This document shows positions 1-9,667 of a stretch of DNA of 64,000 bases, piece by piece; position 1 is the first letter of the stretch; each line of letters starts with the position of its first letter. The stretch lies in NCBI GenBank assembly GCA_003367665.1, contig QKXI01000001.1, positions 310,001 to 374,000 of the forward strand. The letters run 5' to 3'. The position numbers and the translations under genes are program-made. Origin of the DNA: Leifsonia sp. ku-ls. GTDB lineage: Bacteria; Actinomycetota; Actinomycetes; Actinomycetales; Microbacteriaceae. The notes under the pieces were generated by a model. That model had not been told where the DNA came from and searched no databases. It saw only the letters and a list, made by a program, of their open reading frames with translations.

Positions 1-461
1 AGTGCCCCGAACTGCTCGGCGAGAGAACCGGGCTCCGGCCGGTCGAAGCCGCCGACCCGCAGGTTCACGACGTCGAGCACGTCGAGCCGGAGCGATCGGA
101 GGTTCTGGTGCACCTGGTCGCGCAGCTGGCGCGGGCTGCGCGCGTGCGGCCAGTTGCCATCGGCGTCGCGCTCCGCGCCGACCTTCGTGACGATGTGGAG
201 CTCGTCGGGATAAGGCCAGAGCGCCTCGCGGATGAGCTCGTTCGTGACGTGCGGACCGTAGAACTCGGCGGTGTCGATGTGAGTGATGCCGGCCTCCACC
301 GCGGCACGGAGCACCGCGATCGCGGCGTCACGGTCGGCGGGCGGCCCGAAGACGCCGGGGCCGGCGAGCTGCATGGCGCCGTAGCCGACGCGGGTGAGAT
401 CGAGGTCGCCGGCGCGGAAGACGCCGCCGGGAAGGTCGGTGCGGGGTTCGATGTCTGTCAT
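1..461 (-). CDS. Aldo/keto reductase, partial (C-terminus beyond left edge)
   Basis: This is the first 153 residues of an NAD(P)H-dependent aldo/keto reductase; the gene continues past the left edge. The ATG at 461 opens a protein with the AKR barrel start, the Asp63/Tyr68 pair in HIDTAEFYGP and the catalytic Lys93 in IVTKVG. The usual catalytic His is replaced by Asn133 in DVVNLRVGG, a form known in the YdbC/pyridoxine 4-dehydrogenase-like branch. It is divergent from the XRE regulator gene at 565, 103 bp away, which may control it. The physiological substrate cannot be read from the sequence. Confidence 0.88.
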   Translation of the reverse strand, partial: MTDIEPRTDLPGGVFRAGDLDLTRVGYGAMQLAGPGVFGPPADRDAAIAVLRAAVEAGITHIDTAEFYGPHVTNELIREALWPYPDELHIVTKVGAERDADGNWPHARSPRQLRDQVHQNLRSLRLDVLDVVNLRVGGFDRPEPGSLAEQFGA

Positions 462-552
462 GGCTCCACTCTGCGTCGGTGGAGCACCGGTGAGGCAGGG
501 CCGCCGCCATCCTGGGGATAAGAGGGCCAGGCAGGCGCCTGTGGACACCTTT

Positions 553-564
553 TAGACTCCCCCT
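553..564 (+). promoter_or_regulatory. Putative -10 of a leaderless XRE-gene transcript
   Basis: TAGACT at 553-558 ends six bases before the GTG start at 565. That places the expected transcription start on or next to the start codon, and no Shine-Dalgarno sequence is present. Both facts fit a leaderless mRNA, common in actinobacteria. No convincing -35 is seen. This is inference from spacing only. Confidence 0.4.
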
Positions 565-1422
565 GTGACCCGCGACCAGAACGCCCTCGGCGAGTACCTC
601 CGTGCGCGCCGGGAGCAGGTCGACCCCGCCTCGGTCGGCCTGCGCGTGACCGGCATCCGCCGCACCCCGGGGCTGCGCCGGGAGGAGGTCGCGACGCTGG
701 CCGGGATCAGCGCCGACTACTACCTGCGGCTGGAGCAGGGCCGCGACCGGCATCCGTCCGTGCAGGTCCTGCTCGCCCTCTCTCGCGTGTTCGACCTCGA
801 CCCGGCGGCGACGAAGTACCTGCTCGGCCTTGCGGAACCGCGTCCCTCCCGTGTGCGGAGGCCGGCGCGTCGGGCTGTGCCGAGCGGCGTGCTCCAGTTG
901 CTCGACGTGCTCGAGCTGCCGGCGTTCGTCGAGGACCGGATGTTCGACGTGCTCGCCGCCAACGACCTCGCGACCGCGCTCTCCCCCGCGATCCGGCCCG
1001 GGCAGAACCGCCTGCGCTCGCTGTTCCTCGACGAGGACGAGCGCGCGCTGTACCCGGACTGGGAGCAGGCGACCGCCGGGCTGATCGCGTCGTTCCGGGC
1101 CTCTATCGGCAGCGACGTCGACGACCCGCGCATCGCGCAGCTGGTGGGCGAGCTCTCGCTCGGCAGCGAGCACTTCCGCCGGCTCTGGGCGCGTCACGAC
1201 GTGCGCGGGCTCGGCGGAGGGGCGGCGAGGATGGATCACCCGCGGCTCGGGATGCTGGAGCTCCGTCGCGAGAAGCTGCCGATCGGCGACTCGGGCGGCC
1301 AGCTGCTGGTGATCTATCACGCCGAAGCCGGTTCGGCGACCGCGGCGGCCCTCCGCTCGCTGCGCGGACCGGCGGACGCGGACGTGCGCGACCACTCGAC
1401 GCCCCTGCGGGACGCCCGCTAG
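565..1422 (+). CDS. XRE-family regulator with MmyB-like ligand domain
   Basis: This is a 285-residue transcriptional regulator. Residues about 8-75 form a Cro/C1-type helix-turn-helix preceded by the RTPGLRREEVA signature typical of MmyB-type regulators. The remainder (about 105-270) matches the MmyB-like PAS/ligand-binding half, which in this family is thought to bind a small lipid-like or metabolite ligand. The GTG at 565 is chosen because it lies just after a -10 element. The partial aldo/keto reductase is divergent and is the most likely target, as this pairing is common. No operator was identified. Confidence 0.88.
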   Translation: MTRDQNALGEYLRARREQVDPASVGLRVTGIRRTPGLRREEVATLAGISADYYLRLEQGRDRHPSVQVLLALSRVFDLDPAATKYLLGLAEPRPSRVRRPARRAVPSGVLQLLDVLELPAFVEDRMFDVLAANDLATALSPAIRPGQNRLRSLFLDEDERALYPDWEQATAGLIASFRASIGSDVDDPRIAQLVGELSLGSEHFRRLWARHDVRGLGGGAARMDHPRLGMLELRREKLPIGDSGGQLLVIYHAEAGSATAAALRSLRGPADADVRDHSTPLRDAR

Positions 1423-1542
1423 CGGCGCCGCCTCGGCGCGATTCGGAGAGACAGCGACACCACCGCCGCGGGACCCGGAGACGACGACGCGCGGCGCGAA
1501 CCCGTCTGGTCCGCGCCGCGCCGCTTCTCGCCCGGGGGCGGG

Positions 1543-2426
<884 letters not shown>

Positions 2427-2446
2427 ACCAACACGGACGACTCTAC

Positions 2447-2462
2447 GAGAACTATCGTTCTC
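2447..2462. promoter_or_regulatory. TetR operator copy 2 (palindrome)
   Basis: GAGAACTATCGTTCTC repeats the outer arms of copy 1 (GAGAAC...TCGTTCTC), with the two sites 36 bp apart. It ends 20 bp before the regulator's ATG, so binding would block the regulator's own promoter, while copy 1 sits nearer the hydrolase gene. Confidence 0.72.
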
Positions 2463-2482
2463 AGTCAAGGTACAATCGGGGA

Positions 2483-3064
2483 ATGGTGGATGAAGAGGTG
2501 CGTCGGCAGATCGTCGACGCGGCGGATGCGCTGTACTACGCACGGGGGTTCCACGCGGTCGGAATGGACCAGGTGCGCGACGCGGCGGGCGTCTCGCTGC
2601 GCCGGCTCTACACCGAGTTCCCCTCGAAGGACGACCTCATCCTGGCGGTGCTCGCGAAGCGGCACGACCTCTGGACCGACGGCGTCGCCGCCCGTGTCGC
2701 GACCGAGCGCGACCCCGCGGCCAAGCTGCTCGCCATCTACGACTACCTGGCCGACTGGTTCGTCGAGGACACCTTCCGCGGCTGCGGATTCATCAACGCG
2801 TTCGGCGAGCTCGGCGCGGCCGACCCGCGCGTCGCCGAGGCCGCGCGACGGCACAAGGAGTCGTTCCAGGCGTTCGTGGCGGAGCTCGCGGCCGACGCGG
2901 GTGCCTCCCCCGCGCTGGCGCCGCAGCTGGCGATCCTCGCCGAGGGCGCGCAGACGACCGCGGCGATCGCCGGCACGCCGCAGGCGGCGGCGGACGCGCG
3001 AGCGGCCGCGCAGGTGCTCATCCGCGCGGCGCTGCCCGCCGGGGCGGAGCCGGTCAGCGGCTGA
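2483..3064 (+). CDS. TetR/AcrR-family repressor
   Basis: This is a 193-residue TetR-type repressor. Residues about 7-55 form the DNA-binding domain with the recognition helix region VSLRRLYTEFPSKDDL; the rest is an all-helical ligand-binding and dimerisation domain. The ATG at 2483 is used because an upstream reading-frame extension would cover the two operators. Its 3' end overlaps the convergent aldehyde dehydrogenase by 11 bases. It most likely controls itself and the divergent hydrolase through the twin palindromes; the ligand is unknown. Confidence 0.92.
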   Translation: MVDEEVRRQIVDAADALYYARGFHAVGMDQVRDAAGVSLRRLYTEFPSKDDLILAVLAKRHDLWTDGVAARVATERDPAAKLLAIYDYLADWFVEDTFRGCGFINAFGELGAADPRVAEAARRHKESFQAFVAELAADAGASPALAPQLAILAEGAQTTAAIAGTPQAAADARAAAQVLIRAALPAGAEPVSG

Positions 3065-4529
3065 ACGGATCGGGCGTCAGCGTGTACTTGGTGTTCAGGT
3101 ACTCGTGGATGCCCTCGAAGCCGCCCTCGCGTCCGAGCCCGGACTGCTTCACGCCGCCGAACGGTGCGGCCGCGTTGGAGACCACACCCACGTTGAGGCC
3201 CATCATCCCGGTCTCCAGCCGCTCGATCATCCGCTGTCCGCGGGCGAGGTCCTTCGTGAACACGTACGAGACCAGCCCGTACTCGGTGTCGTTGGCCAGC
3301 CGCACCGCCTCGTCCTCGTCGGAGAAGGTGGCGATCGCGAGCACCGGGCCGAAGATCTCCTGGCGGAGGATCTCGCTGCCGGGGCGCACACCGGCGAGCA
3401 CGGTCGGCTCGTAGAACGACCCGTCGCCGACCACCGCCGAGCCCCCGGTCAGCACGGCGGCGCCGCGGCCGACGGCATCCGCCACCAGTTCCTCGGCTTT
3501 GGCGACGGCGTCCCCGTCGATCAGGGGTCCGATGGCAACGCCCGGCTCGGTGCCGCGGCCGAGCCGCAGGGCCTGGACCTTCTCCGTCACGCGCCGGGCG
3601 AACTCGTCGGCCACGGCCTCGTGCACGATGAACCGGTTGGCCGCGGTGCACGCCTGGCCGATGTTGCGGAACTTCGCGAGCATCGCCCCATCCACCGCGC
3701 GGTCGAGGTCGGCGTCCTCGAACACGACGAACGGGGCGTTGCCGCCGAGCTCCATGGACGTGCGCAGGACGTTCTGCGCCGACTGCTGGAGCAGGCGCTG
3801 CCCCACGGCGGTGGAGCCGGTGAACGACAGCTTGCGCAGCCGCGGGTCGGCGATCAGCTCGGCCGAGACGGCGCCGGAGCGCGTCGTGGTGATCACGTTG
3901 ACCACGCCGGCGGGGACGCCCGCGTCCTCCAGCAGCTTCGCGAAGGACAGGGTGGTCAGCGGCGTGAGGGCAGCCGGCTTGATGACGACGGTGCAGCCCG
4001 CGGCGAGCGCCGGCGCGATCTTGCGCGTCGCCATCGCGAGCGGGAAGTTGCACGGCGTGATCAAGTAGCACGGGCCGACCGGCGCGTGGCTGACGATCAT
4101 GCGTCCCGTGCCCTCCGGGCTGGGTGCGTAGCGGCCGGAGATGCGCACGGCCTCCTCCGAGAACCAGCGCAGGAACTCGCCGCCATAGGTGACCTCGCCA
4201 CTCGCCTCGGCCAGCGGCTTGCCCATCTCCAGCGTCATCAGCAGCGCGAACTCGTCGCGGCGCTCCTGCAGCAGGTCGAAGGCCCGGCGGAGGATCTCGC
4301 CGCGCGCCCGCGGCGCGGTGGCGGCCCAGGAGTCGGCGGCCGCGACGGCGGCGTCGAGCGCGTGCCGTCCGTCTTCGACGGTCGCGTCGGCGATGCGGAG
4401 CAGCTCGCGACCGGTGGCCGGATCGTGCACGGCGAACGTGGCGCCGGAGGCGGCCGGGCGCCACTCTCCGCCGATGGCGAGCCCCGTGGGCACCCGTCCG
4501 AGCAGGTCGGTCTCGGTGGCGGCGTTCAT
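3054..4529 (-). CDS. NAD(P)-dependent aldehyde dehydrogenase, succinate-semialdehyde type
   Basis: This 491-residue ALDH superfamily enzyme has the catalytic Cys294 in NIGQACTAANRF and the general-base Glu in ELGGNAPFVV. The overall pattern and C-terminus (GREGGFEGIHEYLNTKY) match the GabD-type succinate-semialdehyde dehydrogenases. Such an enzyme would oxidise the succinate semialdehyde released by the HpaI aldolase 40 kb away in this same region, feeding succinate to the TCA cycle. A route from GABA is the alternative. The ATG at 4529 is supported by the family N-terminus. It overlaps the TetR gene tail to tail. Confidence 0.88.
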   Translation of the reverse strand: MNAATETDLLGRVPTGLAIGGEWRPAASGATFAVHDPATGRELLRIADATVEDGRHALDAAVAAADSWAATAPRARGEILRRAFDLLQERRDEFALLMTLEMGKPLAEASGEVTYGGEFLRWFSEEAVRISGRYAPSPEGTGRMIVSHAPVGPCYLITPCNFPLAMATRKIAPALAAGCTVVIKPAALTPLTTLSFAKLLEDAGVPAGVVNVITTTRSGAVSAELIADPRLRKLSFTGSTAVGQRLLQQSAQNVLRTSMELGGNAPFVVFEDADLDRAVDGAMLAKFRNIGQACTAANRFIVHEAVADEFARRVTEKVQALRLGRGTEPGVAIGPLIDGDAVAKAEELVADAVGRGAAVLTGGSAVVGDGSFYEPTVLAGVRPGSEILRQEIFGPVLAIATFSDEDEAVRLANDTEYGLVSYVFTKDLARGQRMIERLETGMMGLNVGVVSNAAAPFGGVKQSGLGREGGFEGIHEYLNTKYTLTPDPFSR

Positions 4530-4660
4530 GGCGTTCTCCTCACGGTCGGCGGCGTGCGCGACCGACGATAGCGGCGCGGTCCCGGCGGTGGAGGGGCGCG
4601 GGACGCATCCCGCGCCGCGGGCACAGCGGCGTGCCGGGAGGGACAAGGCGACGCGATCCG

Positions 4661-5251
4661 TCAGCGGAGGAGCATGTGCACCGCCATGGCGCACATCGCG
4701 GCGGCGGAGACGCACGCGAGGACGTCCGCGGCGAGGGCGGGACGGGAAGGGCGGGGCGATCGTGGCGTCCGGTCGCAGGCCGGGGCGGGGACGCCGGCGG
4801 CGCGTGCCACCCGCCCGGGCATGTAGCGAAGCGCGGAGGCACCGCCCGCCATGGCATCCACCCGCGCCCGCGCCACCCGCCCACGCACATGGCGCAGCGC
4901 GGAGACCAGACACCCCGCCGACAGGGCGACGACGGTCACCGTGAGCACCGGCGACAGCCAGCCGGCGCCGTGGGCGTGTCCCGCGCCGGGCTCCGCCTGT
5001 TCGTGCAGCGCCGCCAGGACCAGCATGAACGCCATCCCGAGCGGTTCCAGTCCCAGGTGGACCGGGCTGCGGCGGCGACCGGCCGCGGCGGCGACCACGG
5101 CGAGCACGATCAGCGCCGCGGCCGCCGGGAGGAACGCGACGGCGGACGTGGCCATGCCCGCCGTCGCGGCCAGGGAGACCGTCGGCACCAGCCACGGCAG
5201 GAGGGCGGGTCGCGATGCCGTCTCGCGTGCAGGGACGGCGGCGACGGTCAT
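4661..5251 (-). CDS. Hydrophobic membrane protein (possible DUF5134-like)
   Basis: This is a 196-residue integral membrane protein with about five or six hydrophobic helices and His/Met-containing segments (HEQAEPGAGHAHGAG near the middle and a C-terminal MCAMAVHMLLR). That pattern recalls DUF5134-type actinobacterial proteins, but the family call is tentative. The ATG at 5251 is chosen as the first start giving a clean membrane segment. It is divergent from the AraC regulator (174 bp between). The function is unknown. Confidence 0.6.
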   Translation of the reverse strand: MTVAAVPARETASRPALLPWLVPTVSLAATAGMATSAVAFLPAAAALIVLAVVAAAAGRRRSPVHLGLEPLGMAFMLVLAALHEQAEPGAGHAHGAGWLSPVLTVTVVALSAGCLVSALRHVRGRVARARVDAMAGGASALRYMPGRVARAAGVPAPACDRTPRSPRPSRPALAADVLACVSAAAMCAMAVHMLLR

Positions 5252-5365
5252 ACCGTCACCGTAGGAGCCGCCGGCACCCCTCCGGTTGGAGCGCCGCGCA
5301 GCCGACTTGTCGATCCCGGAACAGCCGCGCGTCCCGAACGCTGGCCGCGGCCCGGAGGCGGGTGC

Positions 5366-5388
5366 TACGATCCACATCACGGATCGTA
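5366..5388. promoter_or_regulatory. Inverted repeat upstream of the AraC gene
   Basis: TACGATCC and GGATCGTA form 8-base perfect arms around a 7-base spacer. The right arm runs into TATACA at 5387-5392, a good -10 for the AraC-type gene at 5426. A related half-site, TACGATCCCATC, appears before hpaH at 43010. This suggests an operator shared with the ring-cleavage cluster, but the regulator is not identified. Confidence 0.5.
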
Positions 5389-5425
5389 TACAACGTCGTC
5401 CGATCCCCTCAGTGAGGTGAAGCCC

Positions 5426-6391
5426 GTGCTCAGCATCCCCCAGCAGGCACGCGAAAGCGACCGCGTGACCACCAACATCGCCCGAACCTTCAGCGAGTTC
5501 CGCACCGCCGTGTCGGACTCGTTCGTGCCGCTCCACGTGACCAGCGACCGCCCCGAACCTTTCTGGGGCCGCATCCGCTCGGCCGCGGCCGACGAGGTGC
5601 ACGTCTCCGAGGTCAGCGCCTCGGAGCACGTCGTCGAGCGGACGCCGGAGCTCATCGCCCGCGCCGACCGTCACTACTTCAAGCTCAGCCTGATGCTGTC
5701 GGGCAGCGGGCTGCTCATCCAGGACAACCGGGAGGCCCTGCTGCAGCCCGGCGACCTGGCCGTGTACGACACCCACCGGCCATACTCGCTCGTCTTCGAC
5801 GACGACTTCCGCACGATGGTCGTCATGTTCCCCAAGCACCTGATCGACCTCCCGCCGGACGTGGTCGCGCAGCTGACGGCGGTGCGGATGAGCGGGCGGC
5901 AGGGGCTCGGCGGGATCATCGTGCCGTTCCTCGCGCAACTGGTCGGCAACCTCGACCAGCTCGGCGGCGCGACCGGGGCGCGGCTGGCGCACAGCGCGCT
6001 CGACCTGGTGACCACGATGTTCGCCAACGAGCTGGACGTGACCCGGGGGCCGGTCGACCCGCACCACCAACTGATGCAGCGCATCCGCGGGTACATCGAC
6101 GCCAACCTGGCCTCGACGGATCTCGGGCCCGGCCAGATCGCCGCCGCGCACTTCATCTCCACGCGGCACCTGCACGGGCTGTTCCGCGAGCAGGGCACCA
6201 CGGTGTCGTCGTGGATCCGCTCCCGCCGGCTGGAGCGCTGCCGCCGCGACCTGCTCAACCCGCTCTACGCGGACCGTCCGGTCGCCGCGATCGCGGCCCG
6301 CTGGGGCTTCGTCGACGCGGCCCACTTCAGCCGCGTCTTCAAGGCGGCCTACGCCGAGTCCCCCTCCGAATTGCGCGCCTCCGCCCGCTGA
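5426..6391 (+). CDS. AraC-family regulator, FeaR/NitR type
   Basis: This is a 321-residue transcription factor. Residues about 1-200 are an AraC-binding-like sensor domain (FKLSLMLSGSGLLIQDN, then GDLAVYDTHRPYSL), laid out as in FeaR, which activates amine oxidase and phenylacetaldehyde dehydrogenase genes in enteric bacteria. Residues about 220-321 are the double helix-turn-helix ending in WGFVDAAHFSRVFK. The GTG at 5426 is preferred over the GTG at 5417 because GAGGT lies seven bases upstream. The amine oxidase, aldehyde dehydrogenase and transporter genes in this window share a direct-repeat promoter that could be its target. Confidence 0.87.
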   Translation: MLSIPQQARESDRVTTNIARTFSEFRTAVSDSFVPLHVTSDRPEPFWGRIRSAAADEVHVSEVSASEHVVERTPELIARADRHYFKLSLMLSGSGLLIQDNREALLQPGDLAVYDTHRPYSLVFDDDFRTMVVMFPKHLIDLPPDVVAQLTAVRMSGRQGLGGIIVPFLAQLVGNLDQLGGATGARLAHSALDLVTTMFANELDVTRGPVDPHHQLMQRIRGYIDANLASTDLGPGQIAAAHFISTRHLHGLFREQGTTVSSWIRSRRLERCRRDLLNPLYADRPVAAIAARWGFVDAAHFSRVFKAAYAESPSELRASAR

Positions 6392-6533
6392 GGGAACGCG
6401 CGCCCGCTTGTGCGGGAGGGAACGCCGGTTGGACGTGCGCGTAGGGATGCGGCGCCGGCATTGAGGCGGCGCGCGCGGCGTACAGAGGATGGGTCCGCCC
6501 GGGCGGTGTCGCCCGGCGGATCGGAGGCCCCGG

Positions 6534-7736
6534 ATGTCCGCACCACTGCCGCCCGCCGCGCTGCGCGATGCCGCCGGACCCGCTGCCGCGGCCGTCGAAT
6601 CCCCAGAGGCTGAGCTGCCGGCGACCACCCGTCAGGTCGTCTTCCCGCGGGCCGGGACGATCGAGGTGCGGGAGGCGGCCCTCCCTGCGCCCGGGCCGGA
6701 CGACCTCCTGCTCCGGGTCGTCCTGGTCGGCGTCTGCGCCACCGACCTGCACCTGCTCGCCGGCCACATCGGCGACCCGTTCCCGCTCGTGCCCGGCCAC
6801 GAGTTCGTCGGAGAGGTCGCCGCGATCGGCGCGACGGCCGCCGCACGCCGTGGGCTCGCGGTCGGCGACCCGGTCGCGGTCGAGATGCTGCTCCCCTGCC
6901 GGTCGTGCGCGCGCTGCCGGGAGGGCCGCTACAACCTGTGCGAGGCCGACGACCCCGCGGGCGGGCACGCCCGAGGGCGGCAGCTGGGCGTCAACATCCC
7001 GGCCACCGTCGAACCGGGGCTGTGGGGCGGCTACGCCCAGCACCTCTGGGTGCCGGCCGAGGCCGTCGTGCACCGGCTGCCGGAGGGCATGCCGTGGCGC
7101 CGGGCCGTGCTGGTGGAACCGCTCGCGGTCGCCTGCCGGGCGCTCACCCGGGGCCGGCTCACGCCGGGCGAGGACGTCGTGGTGCTCGGCCCTGGCCCCG
7201 TCGGGCTGCTCGCCGCCGCGGCCGCCCGGTCGGCCGGCGCCGGCCGCGTGGTCGTGATCGGCACCCGGGAGAACCGGCTCGCCCTCGCCCGCCGCTTCGG
7301 CGCCGACGCGACCGTGAACCTCCGGGAGGAGGGCTCGCCGGAGGCCGTGGACGCGGCGGTGCGCCGGGCGCTCGGCGGCGGGCGCCCCGATCTGGTGGTC
7401 GAGATCGCGGGGACACCGACGGCGCAGCAGCAGGCGGTGCGGCTGGTCCGCCGCGGCGGCCGGGTGGTGCTCGCGGGCGCGTGCGGCGCGGACGCGCCCG
7501 TCACCTTCCTCGCGGACGAGGACCTGCTGACGCGCGAGATCGACCTGCTGCCGTCGTTCCTCTCGGCCGGCGGGTTCGAGCCCGCGATCCGGCTCCTGGA
7601 GCGCGGGGAGCATCCCTTCGAGGACCTGGTCACGCACCGCGTCGCGCTGGAGGGCGTCCGGTCGGCGTACGAGCTGATCGAGGGCAGGACGGATGATGTC
7701 GTGAAGGTCGTCGTCGACCCCTGGGCCGCCGCGTGA
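6534..7736 (+). CDS. Zinc-dependent alcohol dehydrogenase (MDR family)
   Basis: This 400-residue medium-chain dehydrogenase has the catalytic-zinc Cys in GVCATDLHLL, the PGHEFVGE histidine motif and a four-cysteine structural zinc lobe (CRSCARCREGRYNLC). Its Rossmann segment is VVVLGPGPVGLLAA. The ATG at 6534 has GGAGG upstream. It is the first gene of an operon: the next gene starts inside its stop codon (GTGA overlap). With the following SDR it could oxidise or reduce alcohol/aldehyde intermediates of the substrate brought in by the downstream ABC importer. The substrate is not determinable. Confidence 0.9.
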   Translation: MSAPLPPAALRDAAGPAAAAVESPEAELPATTRQVVFPRAGTIEVREAALPAPGPDDLLLRVVLVGVCATDLHLLAGHIGDPFPLVPGHEFVGEVAAIGATAAARRGLAVGDPVAVEMLLPCRSCARCREGRYNLCEADDPAGGHARGRQLGVNIPATVEPGLWGGYAQHLWVPAEAVVHRLPEGMPWRRAVLVEPLAVACRALTRGRLTPGEDVVVLGPGPVGLLAAAAARSAGAGRVVVIGTRENRLALARRFGADATVNLREEGSPEAVDAAVRRALGGGRPDLVVEIAGTPTAQQQAVRLVRRGGRVVLAGACGADAPVTFLADEDLLTREIDLLPSFLSAGGFEPAIRLLERGEHPFEDLVTHRVALEGVRSAYELIEGRTDDVVKVVVDPWAAA

Positions 7737-8455
7737 CCGCGCGCTTCGCCGGCCGGGTGGCCGTCGTCACGGGGACCACGAGCGGCATCGGGCGTGGCAT
7801 CGCCTCGCGCCTTCAGGCCGAGGGCGCACAGGTGTTCGGGCTCGACCTGGAGCCGGGCGGTATCGGCGAGCACGTGCCGTGCGACGTCGCCGACGCCGAC
7901 TCGGTCGCCCAGGCCGCGACCGACGTTCTGGCCCTCACCGGCGGCCGCGTCGACCATGTGGTCGCCAACGCGGGCATCCGCGGCGCCGACGCTCCGGCCG
8001 AAGACCTTCCCGTGGCGGACTTCGACACCGTCATCGCCGTGAACCTGCGCGGCGTCTTCCTCACGCTGCAGGCGTTCGCCCGGCCGATGCTCGACGCCGG
8101 CCGGGGCAGCATGGTCGCCGTCGCCTCCATGTCGGGCAACCGCGTGGTCAACGTCCCACAGCGCACGGTCGCCTACAACACCGCGAAGGCCGGCGTGACA
8201 GCCCTGGTGCGCGACCTCGCCGTGGAGTGGGGCGGACGTGGCGTGCGGGTCAACACCGTCTCCCCCGGCTACGTCGCGACGCCGTTCCTGGAGGCCGACG
8301 CGACCATGCACCCGGTCTGGCTGCCCGGGACCGTCGCCGGACGCTTCGCCACCATCGAGGAGATCGCCGCCGGCACCCTCTACCTGCTCTCCGACGAGGC
8401 CGGGTACTGCCACGGCACCGACCTGCTCATCGACGGCGGCTACTCGCTGCGCTGA
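7733..8455 (+). CDS. Short-chain dehydrogenase/reductase (SDR)
   Basis: This 240-residue classical SDR has the cofactor loop TGTTSGIG at residues 13-20, NAG at 79-81, the active-site Tyr148-x3-Lys152 and a serine in the VASMSG segment (132-134). The C-terminal DLLIDGGYSLR is typical. It starts at a GTG overlapping the alcohol dehydrogenase stop by four bases, so the two are translationally coupled and probably act on successive intermediates. NAD versus NADP preference is not clear. Confidence 0.92.
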   Translation: MTARFAGRVAVVTGTTSGIGRGIASRLQAEGAQVFGLDLEPGGIGEHVPCDVADADSVAQAATDVLALTGGRVDHVVANAGIRGADAPAEDLPVADFDTVIAVNLRGVFLTLQAFARPMLDAGRGSMVAVASMSGNRVVNVPQRTVAYNTAKAGVTALVRDLAVEWGGRGVRVNTVSPGYVATPFLEADATMHPVWLPGTVAGRFATIEEIAAGTLYLLSDEAGYCHGTDLLIDGGYSLR

Positions 8456-8480
8456 GCCCGCCCACCACGAAAGGAACGAG

Positions 8481-9254
8481 ATGACCGACATCACCGACCC
8501 CGCGACCGACGAGTGGCGCACGTACGACGAGTTCGCCGCGGGGATCGACACCTACCGCCTTCCGAACACCGACCTCGCCGGGACGCGCCTGGCCCTCACC
8601 CTGGACGACGGCTCCCGCCTCGACCTCGCCTTCGAGACCGAGGAGGTGGTCTGGAACGGCGTGCGCGACCCCTACGACGCGGTCGCCGTGCGCGACGACG
8701 TGGTGTTCGTCAACCTGCCGCTCACCAGCCGGGAGCGGGAGGCGATCACCGTCGTCTACTCGACCACGACGCACCGCGCGCTCGTCGCCGTCTCGCGCAT
8801 CGGCGAGCAGGAGGTGGAGGGCGAGCCGCGCGTGAAGCAGGAGTTCCACGCGGCGGTCACTGACCGCGGAGCGCCGACCGGTGCGGCGCCGGCCCCGTCG
8901 CGCGACCTGATCGGGAAGCGCAACGTCTACCGGTACAGCCCGCACCACCTGTATGAGCACGTGTACATCTCCAGCCAGCGCTACGCCTGGCAGTGCCTGG
9001 AGGGCGTGCAGCGCGGCCACGGCGACATGGACCTGTCGACGGTGTGGAAGTTCCAGGACGGCCTGTACCTGTTCTGCTTCCGCGAGTTCCGGATCGCGGT
9101 CGCCAGCGTCTGGCTGCACGACCTCGGCTACGCGCTGCGCACCACCGGCATCTTCCTCGGCCTCAACGGCGCGGGCGAGTCAGAGCACTCGCGCGCCGGC
9201 GGCCACATCTACCCGCTCGGCTCGGTGTCGTATCCCGACGCCCAGCCCGTCTGA
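8481..9254 (+). CDS. moaF: MoaF-like protein (copy 1)
   Basis: This 257-residue protein belongs to the MoaF family, named for the enterobacterial monoamine regulon although databases describe it as a molybdenum cofactor protein. It has the N-terminal domain about 20-140 and the C-terminal MoaF domain marked by LYEHVYISSQRYAWQCLEG. A second copy with the matching YEHVYLS...WQCLAG block lies beside the copper amine oxidase at 19705. Both are predicted soluble beta-rich proteins, perhaps small-ligand binders. AAGGAACGAG precedes the ATG. The biochemical role is not established. Confidence 0.85.
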   Translation: MTDITDPATDEWRTYDEFAAGIDTYRLPNTDLAGTRLALTLDDGSRLDLAFETEEVVWNGVRDPYDAVAVRDDVVFVNLPLTSREREAITVVYSTTTHRALVAVSRIGEQEVEGEPRVKQEFHAAVTDRGAPTGAAPAPSRDLIGKRNVYRYSPHHLYEHVYISSQRYAWQCLEGVQRGHGDMDLSTVWKFQDGLYLFCFREFRIAVASVWLHDLGYALRTTGIFLGLNGAGESEHSRAGGHIYPLGSVSYPDAQPV

Positions 9255-9265
9255 ACAGGATTCCC

Positions 9266-9655
9266 ATGCCCAGCAACCACGACATCATCCGCGACCACTA
9301 CGCCGCGAGCGACCGCGGCGACATCGACGGGATGCTCGCCCCGCTCGCCCCCGACGCCCGCTGGACCGAGATGGCCGGCTTCCCGTACGCCGGCACCTAC
9401 ATCGGGCCGGACGAGGTGCGCCGCGGCGTCTTCGAGCGCATCGCCGCCGAGTGGGACGGCTACACCGCCGCGATCACCGAGCTGGTCGACGGCGGCGACA
9501 CGATCGTCGGCCTCGGCACGTACAGCGGCACCCACCGCGCCACCGGCCGTTTCTTCGAGGCGCGCGTGGCGCACGTCTGGCGGCTGGCCGGCGGGCAGGT
9601 CGTCGCCTTCGAGCAGTTCACCGACACCGCCCTCGTCCGCGACGCCCTGGCGTGA
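9266..9655 (+). CDS. SnoaL/ketosteroid-isomerase-like small protein
   Basis: This 129-residue protein has the NTF2-like fold pattern: N-terminal helix IIRDHYAASDRGDIDGML, a segment PDARWTEMAG, and a C-terminal strand pair with HVWRLAGGQVVAFEQFTD. This matches the SnoaL-like domain, used as isomerase, cyclase, hydratase or binding protein. It sits 11 bp after moaF copy 1 in the same operon. It does not look like the trimeric tautomerase HpaF, since it lacks an N-terminal proline and the short tautomerase fold. Confidence 0.82.
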   Translation: MPSNHDIIRDHYAASDRGDIDGMLAPLAPDARWTEMAGFPYAGTYIGPDEVRRGVFERIAAEWDGYTAAITELVDGGDTIVGLGTYSGTHRATGRFFEARVAHVWRLAGGQVVAFEQFTDTALVRDALA

Positions 9656-9667
9656 CAGGCGCGGGCG

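Noticed and set aside
8481-9254. MoaF taken as evidence for molybdenum cofactor synthesis
   Set aside because: No other molybdopterin genes are nearby, and the family name derives from the monoamine regulon. The context is amine oxidation.
9266-9655. SnoaL-like protein as the missing HpaF isomerase
   Set aside because: HpaF belongs to the tautomerase family with an N-terminal catalytic proline. This protein has an NTF2-like pattern and sits in another operon.
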